The notes beneath the pieces are model-generated. The model was not told the DNA's origin and did no database searches. It saw nothing but the letters and a program-made list of their open reading frames with translations. From PNAI01 sp035574295 (GTDB lineage: Bacteria > Pseudomonadota > Alphaproteobacteria > Rhizobiales > Xanthobacteraceae), in contig DATLYX010000015.1 of assembly GCA_035574295.1 (NCBI GenBank), positions 1-63,543 of the forward strand: a DNA stretch of 63,543 nucleotides. Direction: 5' to 3'. Within the stretch, counting starts at the first letter, position 1. Every line of letters begins with the position of its first letter. A program made the translations under genes and the position numbers. Of this stretch, positions 59,518-63,543 are shown piece by piece.

Positions 59518-60777
59518 ATGTCTCGATCGGTGCTGTGCGGTCTTATGGTCGCTGGGAGCCTGTGCTCCGCTGGGACAGGATTTGCGGCCGACCCAGGCGC
59601 CAGACATCTGCCAATGCAATTCGAGATGCGTCGCGAAGGGCCAGCAGAGGTCTGCGGCGGCAAGTGTCGCATCTGGGTGGATGCAACCGGCGCCATCACC
59701 GCGGACACGCCGCGCGCATTCGAGGCGTTCGCAAAGGGGCGCGACCTGCGCGGCATGATGATCGCGCTCAATTCGGAGGGCGGTTCCGTGCTCGGCGCGA
59801 TCGCGCTCGGGCGCGCGATTCGCCGGCTCGGCATGGTCACCATGGTCGGCCGCACGGTCGATCTGCCGGCCTCGAAAGGAGGCGAGAAACGGGCGCGGCT
59901 TTTGCCGGATGCGCATTGCGAATCAATGTGCACCTTTGTCCTGCTCGCCGGTGTCGAGCGGCACGTGCCGCCGGAGGCGCGGGTGCTGGTGCATCAGATC
60001 TGGCTCGGCGACCGCCGCGACGACCCGACCGCGGCCACCTACTCGGCCGAGGATTTGGTCGTGGTGCAGCGGGACGTCGGCCGGCTGGCAAAATACACGA
60101 TAGAAATGGGCGGCAGCATCGATCTCCTGGTGCTGGCGCTGAAGATACCGCCGTGGGAGCCGATGCATGTGCTGACGCGCGAGGAGTTGCGCGGGACAAA
60201 ACTGATCACCGCGGTCGATCCCGGAGAGTCGCGAACTGCGCCCACGACCTCGGCCTCGGCGCTGGCCACCGGTCCGCGCAGCGCGATTGCGGGTGACCGA
60301 AGCTGGGGCATGATCGAGTGGGCAGGACAGCCCACCGTCAGTCGGCGGCATCCGCTGACCGTTCAAGGCGAGGAGATCGGGAGCTTCGAGCTCGCGCTGA
60401 CTTGCGGGGCCACGGCGGACAGCTATGCGGTCAGCTACGTGGAGCAGCGCATCGCTTCCGAGAACAAGCCGGCCAAATCGTTGCGCAGCGTGGAGCTGCA
60501 TATCGGCGAGAAGCGGATTCGGCTCGATGTCGTGCCGCGCGACGCAGATGCGGCGGAGCGGGAATTCGTGGCCACGGGCAGCGTGCCTGCGGCCTTCGTC
60601 AAGGCGTATGCCGAGCCGCGCAACTGGTCGCTGCGCGTGGAGACGCTGAGCGCCGACGGCAGCAGAACCGCGATCCGCGTCGGCAACGCGGGTTTGCTGA
60701 AGCGGCTGCCGCAACTCGCCGCAAAGTGCGCGGAGCGGACGGCGAAAGCGCCGCGGCTGCAGGTGCGGGCAAATTGA
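59518..60777 (+). CDS. exported ClpP/crotonase-like protein
   Basis: 419 residues, signal peptide (MSRSVLCGLMVAGSLCSAG...FAAD). The first half has a ClpP-like fold: MIALNSEGGSVLGAIALGRA, RLGMVTMVGRTVDLP, HCESMCTFVLLAGVERHVPP (possible nucleophile Ser next to Cys) and RVLVHQIWLGDRR (His). The second half (~260-419) is an unrecognised beta-rich domain beginning DRSWGMIEWAGQPTVSRRH. Ser and His suggest a periplasmic protease or a catalytically dead relative. Confidence 0.75.
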   Translation: MSRSVLCGLMVAGSLCSAGTGFAADPGARHLPMQFEMRREGPAEVCGGKCRIWVDATGAITADTPRAFEAFAKGRDLRGMMIALNSEGGSVLGAIALGRAIRRLGMVTMVGRTVDLPASKGGEKRARLLPDAHCESMCTFVLLAGVERHVPPEARVLVHQIWLGDRRDDPTAATYSAEDLVVVQRDVGRLAKYTIEMGGSIDLLVLALKIPPWEPMHVLTREELRGTKLITAVDPGESRTAPTTSASALATGPRSAIAGDRSWGMIEWAGQPTVSRRHPLTVQGEEIGSFELALTCGATADSYAVSYVEQRIASENKPAKSLRSVELHIGEKRIRLDVVPRDADAAEREFVATGSVPAAFVKAYAEPRNWSLRVETLSADGSRTAIRVGNAGLLKRLPQLAAKCAERTAKAPRLQVRAN

Positions 60778-60781
60778 GGCG

Positions 60782-61231
60782 CTACTTCGTTTGGGCGCGG
60801 CGTCTGCTCTCGATCTGGCTGATGGCGTCCACCACGGCGTCGAAGGTCAACATGGTGGATGCATGACGCGCCTTATAGTCGCGCACCGGTTCGAGGACGG
60901 CGATATCGGACCACTTCTCCGAGGTCGGCGGGGCGCCGTTCTCCTTCAGCATCTTGCGGACGGTTTCGCGCAAGGCACGCAACTCGTCGGCCTTGGAGCC
61001 GATCACGTTGCGCGCCATGATCGAGGATGATGCTTGACCGAGCGCGCAGGCCTTCACCTCGTGGGCGAAATCGGTCACGGTGTCGCCTTCCATCTTGAGA
61101 TCGACGGTGACTGTGGAGCCGCAGAGCTTGGAGTGGGCGGTGGCGGTTGCATCTGGGTCCTTCAGTCGCCCAATGCGGGGAATGGACGCCGCAAGCTCGA
61201 GGATCCGGCGGTTATAGACCTCGTTGAGCAT
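60782..61231 (-). CDS. IscU/NifU-N-like iron-sulfur scaffold protein (two-Cys)
   Basis: 149 residues. ATAHSKLCGSTVTVDLKM and EVKACALGQASSSIMA carry two of the three conserved cluster-binding cysteines (C37, C62); where the third is expected the sequence reads RHASTMLTFDA. I recall the same lack in alphaproteobacterial homologues. The rest fits the SufU/IscU fold (MLNEVYNRRILELAASIPR). It may have a lowered cluster affinity or another role. It ends 4 bp after the plus-strand ClpP-like gene stop (convergent). Confidence 0.88.
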   Translation of the reverse strand: MLNEVYNRRILELAASIPRIGRLKDPDATATAHSKLCGSTVTVDLKMEGDTVTDFAHEVKACALGQASSSIMARNVIGSKADELRALRETVRKMLKENGAPPTSEKWSDIAVLEPVRDYKARHASTMLTFDAVVDAISQIESRRRAQTK

Positions 61232-61508
61232 GAAGCTGGGTTCCTGAAGACGTTAGGCCTCGCCTGGCGATTCGGCCTGATTGCTTTGCCATCCGGACAG
61301 ACTATATAGGAGAGCACGCATAGCGTTTGCCAGACGGGTTCTGGAGGCAAGCGCAAGGGCTTACCCACGGCGGGTGGGCCATGCGAAATGGGAATGCAGC
61401 GTCCGATCGCCCCATGGTAAAGAGAAGGGGCGCGTCAAAGACGCGGCCGCCCGGTGACACCCCCGACGCCCGGCCTTGAACCGAGGTGTTGGTCGAACGG
61501 AGAGACCG

Positions 61509-62195
61509 ATGGACGCCATCGTGAAGCCTTGGCCCAAGAACGCTGGGCCCAATCCTGCCGCCGCCAAGACCGAAACGCCCCTCTCAGAGCATGTTCGCGC
61601 CGCCCCGGCGCAGACTGCTCTGCGACCCTCGCGCGAGGAGGCGGAAGCGGCAGTACGGACCCTGATCGCCTATGCCGGCGACGACCCCGCGCGCGAAGGC
61701 TTGGTGGAGACGCCGAAGCGCGTGGTCGATGCCTATGAGGAGCTCTACAGCGGTTACCGCGAATGTCCTGCCGAGGTGCTCGACCGGACGTTCTCCGAAA
61801 TGGGGCCGTACGACGACCTCGTGCTGGTGCGTGACATCGGGTTCAATTCGCACTGCGAGCATCACATGATGCCGTTCTTCGGCCGCGCGCACGTGGCCTA
61901 TATGCCGGTCGATCGCGTGGTCGGGCTGTCCAAGCTCGCGCGGCTCGTCGATGTCTATGCGCGGCGGCTGCAGACGCAGGAGCGGCTCACTTCGCAGATC
62001 GCGATCGCGATCGAGGAAATCCTGAAACCGCGCGGCGTGGCAGTGCTGATCGAAGCGGAGCACATGTGCATGTCGCTGCGCGGTGTGGAGAAACCGGGCG
62101 CGGCGACGATCACGACCCAGTTCCGCGGAGCCTTCCGTGATGACCCAAACGAGCAAGTGCGCTTCATCACGATGGTGCGCGGGGCGCAGCGGTAG
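61509..62195 (+). CDS. folE: GTP cyclohydrolase I
   Basis: 228 residues with a ~45-residue disordered extension. First step of tetrahydrofolate synthesis: GTP to 7,8-dihydroneopterin triphosphate. Zinc site from FNSHCEHHMMPFFG (Cys, His) and AEHMCMSLRGVEKPGA (second Cys). GLSKLARLVDVYARRLQTQERLT and TTQFRGAF complete the family signature. ATG 61509 (MDAIVKPWPKN) follows CGGAGAGACCG. The 277-bp leader was checked for riboswitches; none recognised. Confidence 0.97.
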   Translation: MDAIVKPWPKNAGPNPAAAKTETPLSEHVRAAPAQTALRPSREEAEAAVRTLIAYAGDDPAREGLVETPKRVVDAYEELYSGYRECPAEVLDRTFSEMGPYDDLVLVRDIGFNSHCEHHMMPFFGRAHVAYMPVDRVVGLSKLARLVDVYARRLQTQERLTSQIAIAIEEILKPRGVAVLIEAEHMCMSLRGVEKPGAATITTQFRGAFRDDPNEQVRFITMVRGAQR

Positions 62196-62255
62196 TTCAT
62201 CGGCGTCATCCGTCGAGGCTCGCTTCGCTCGCACCTCCACGGTGACGGCGTTGGT

Positions 62256-62696
62256 TTGGAGCCCAAATTGTCCAAAGCAGACAGACTCGCAGAAGGCCGT
62301 GCGTTCGCGCCGCGGTTCGACGCTGACGGCCTCGTGACCTGCGTCGCGACCGATGCGAGATCAGGCGACGTGCTGATGGTCGCATACATGGACCGGGAGG
62401 CGTTGGACAAGACCATTGCGACCGGCGAGGCCCACTACTACTCGCGCTCGCGGCGGGCGCTGTGGCGCAAGGGCGAAAGCTCCGGTCATACCCAGCGTGT
62501 CGTCGAAATGCGCATCGACTGCGACCAGGATGCGGTGTGGATCAAGGTGGAGCAGGCCGGCGCCGGAGCGTGCCATACCGGACGGCGCTCGTGCTTCTAC
62601 CGCGCAGTGCCGCTGGGCAAGCCGGGGGCGGTGACGCTCGAATTCCGCGACGCCGAAAAGGTGTTCGATCCCAAAACGGTGTACGACAACGGCTGA
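62256..62696 (+). CDS. hisI: phosphoribosyl-AMP cyclohydrolase
   Basis: 146 residues. Opens the adenine ring of phosphoribosyl-AMP in histidine synthesis. Hallmarks: DVLMVAYMDREALDKTIATG, YYSRSRRALWRKGESSGH, DCDQDAVWIKVEQ (metal-binding aspartates) and ACHTGRRSCFYR (catalytic Cys/His). The HisE domain is absent, as in most alphaproteobacteria. A TTG is the start; 60 bp after folE, so probably co-transcribed. Confidence 0.95.
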   Translation: MEPKLSKADRLAEGRAFAPRFDADGLVTCVATDARSGDVLMVAYMDREALDKTIATGEAHYYSRSRRALWRKGESSGHTQRVVEMRIDCDQDAVWIKVEQAGAGACHTGRRSCFYRAVPLGKPGAVTLEFRDAEKVFDPKTVYDNG

Positions 62697-62699
62697 GCC

Positions 62700-63543
62700 T
62701 CACGTCTGCTTTACGCGCGCCAGGAGCTGCTTGGCGCGTTCGAGGTGCGGCCGGTCGTACATGACGCCGTCGATGCCAACCGTGCCGGCACCGGGATTTG
62801 CGGCAAAAGCTGCGATCACAGCCTTGGCTTTGGCGACCGCATCCGGCGTCGGGGTGAAGATCTGATTGATGATCGGCACCTGAGCGGGGTGAATGGCCAA
62901 TTTGCCGGTGAAACCGTCGCGGCGGGCCTCCTCGCATTCGCGGCGCAGACCGGCCTCATTGCGAAAATCCACGTAGACCGTGTCGATGGCCTGGACATTG
63001 GCGGCCGCGGCGCCGACGAGGCACAGCGCCCGGGCAAGGCGGTAGGGGTCGAGAAAGTTTCCGTCTTGGTCGCGATTGACCTCGGCGCCGATCTCGGCGG
63101 AAAGATCTTCGGCGCCCCAGGTCAATCCAATCAACCGGCTGCTCGCGCCGGCGAAGGTGCCGGCAAGAAACAGGGCCTTTGCCGTCTCGGTGGCGAGCGC
63201 CACGAGCTTGATGCTGCCGGCGGGCAAGCCGTGCATGGCCTCGCGCGCGGTAATCTTGGCATCGGCATGGATCACCGCGGCGCCGCCTTCGGCCTTGGGC
63301 AGCATGATGGCGTCCGGCCTGCCGGCCACGACGACGTCAAGGTCAGCATCGGTGAGACCGGTCTGCAGGCCGTTGACGCGCACGATGAGCTGCGGGCGCT
63401 GGCGCCGGGGCTGCACCTGCTTCAGGTAGGCCAGCGTGATGTCGCGGGCGGCCGCCTTGCGTTCCGCGGATATCGAATCCTCAAGATCGACAATGATGGC
63501 ATCGGCGCCGCTGGTAAGCCCCTTGTCGAGCTTCCTTTCGCTA
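62700..63543 (-). CDS. citrate lyase beta / HpcH-HpaI aldolase-like CoA lyase (5' truncated by window edge)
   Basis: The minus-strand frame is open to the window edge; 280 residues are visible and the start is missing. The reading before the first internal GTG (63416) clearly continues the family: LTSGADAIIVDLEDSI, then VNGLQTGLTDADLDVVVAGR, PKAEGGAAVIH, ARRDGFTGKLAIHPAQVP (metal/substrate region) and TPTPDAVAKAKAVI. Relatives include L-malyl-CoA/citramalyl-CoA lyases, such as MclA and Ccl. Its stop lies 3 bp after hisI ends (convergent). Confidence 0.9.
   Translation of the reverse strand, partial: SERKLDKGLTSGADAIIVDLEDSISAERKAAARDITLAYLKQVQPRRQRPQLIVRVNGLQTGLTDADLDVVVAGRPDAIMLPKAEGGAAVIHADAKITAREAMHGLPAGSIKLVALATETAKALFLAGTFAGASSRLIGLTWGAEDLSAEIGAEVNRDQDGNFLDPYRLARALCLVGAAAANVQAIDTVYVDFRNEAGLRRECEEARRDGFTGKLAIHPAQVPIINQIFTPTPDAVAKAKAVIAAFAANPGAGTVGIDGVMYDRPHLERAKQLLARVKQT

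Noticed and set aside
61232..61508. Riboswitch in the folE leader
   Set aside because: I looked for tetrahydrofolate, cobalamin and preQ1 type conserved cores and saw none; the region is GC-rich with short stems only.
1..63543. CRISPR array, prophage, integrase or transposase genes
   Set aside because: No spaced identical repeats, no integrase/transposase motifs and no phage structural genes were seen; the only repeats are short palindromes and small duplications.

Overview
The window is a high-GC chromosomal segment of an alphaproteobacterium, most likely Hyphomicrobiales (Rhizobiales) near Bradyrhizobiaceae/Xanthobacteraceae. Pointers are the Usg protein, a BcsS-like protein, a DUF3551-type lipoprotein, DUF3126, a BTLCP-type transglutaminase-like protein, the yidD / IscU-like / folE / hisI neighbourhood, a CIRCE-controlled groESL and REP-type palindromes of a kind common in that group. 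Gene density is high. I see no prophage, plasmid, CRISPR or intact insertion sequence. The genus is inference.

Layout. 0-8 kb: spermidine synthesis (speD, speE), an EAL phosphodiesterase, an exported Fe/Mn superoxide dismutase, a small lipoprotein whose start was rearranged by a 14-bp duplication, a DHFR/RibD-like reductase, a polysaccharide deacetylase, an exported glutathione peroxidase and a PcaD-like hydrolase. 8.3-17.6 kb: a complete form II CO-dehydrogenase-like molybdenum hydroxylase locus (coxG, coxS, coxL, coxM, coxD, coxE, two XdhC half-proteins and a molybdopterin-binding/nucleotidyltransferase fusion). 17.7-21.4 kb: a TetR-controlled ABC exporter with overlapping genes. 21.4-29 kb: BcsS, MFS, DUF72, groESL, usg, a nucleoside transporter and a cyclophilin-like protein. 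29.3-32.2 kb: an SsuABC/TauABC-type importer. 32-39.7 kb: SDR, GGDEF-EAL protein, CinA-like protein, glycosyltransferase, exported intradiol dioxygenase and gpt. 39.8-46.3 kb: small genes, a cupin, tRNA-Leu(UAA), a BTLCP protein, gamma-carbonic anhydrase and cysE. 46.4-48.9 kb: zinc finger protein, FAD monooxygenase and a MesD/core-MetE-like methionine synthase. 49-63.5 kb: PilZ, PAS, rhomboid, CBS and patatin proteins, thrS, a Bug-type binding protein, MFS, yidD, an exported ClpP-like protein, an IscU-like scaffold, folE, hisI and a truncated citrate-lyase-beta-like gene at the edge.

How genes work together. The molybdenum hydroxylase cluster carries its catalytic subunits, its maturation ATPase/VWA pair and its own cofactor-handling proteins, so it looks self-sufficient. 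Its CoxL has the form II motif AYRGAGR, so carbon monoxide may not be the substrate. The exporter genes 17.8-21.4 kb are chained by 4-bp overlaps behind a TetR-type operator. The FAD monooxygenase and the MesD-like methionine synthase lie 4 bp apart, which suggests a linked oxygen-dependent route to methionine or to a methyl donor; this is the most hypothesis-rich pair here. Two intergenic intervals (about 42.26-42.38 kb and 50.45-50.65 kb) look like small RNA loci with their own terminators; the first shows two hairpins with C-rich anti-Shine-Dalgarno loops. All calls were made by reading the sequence; no database search was run.
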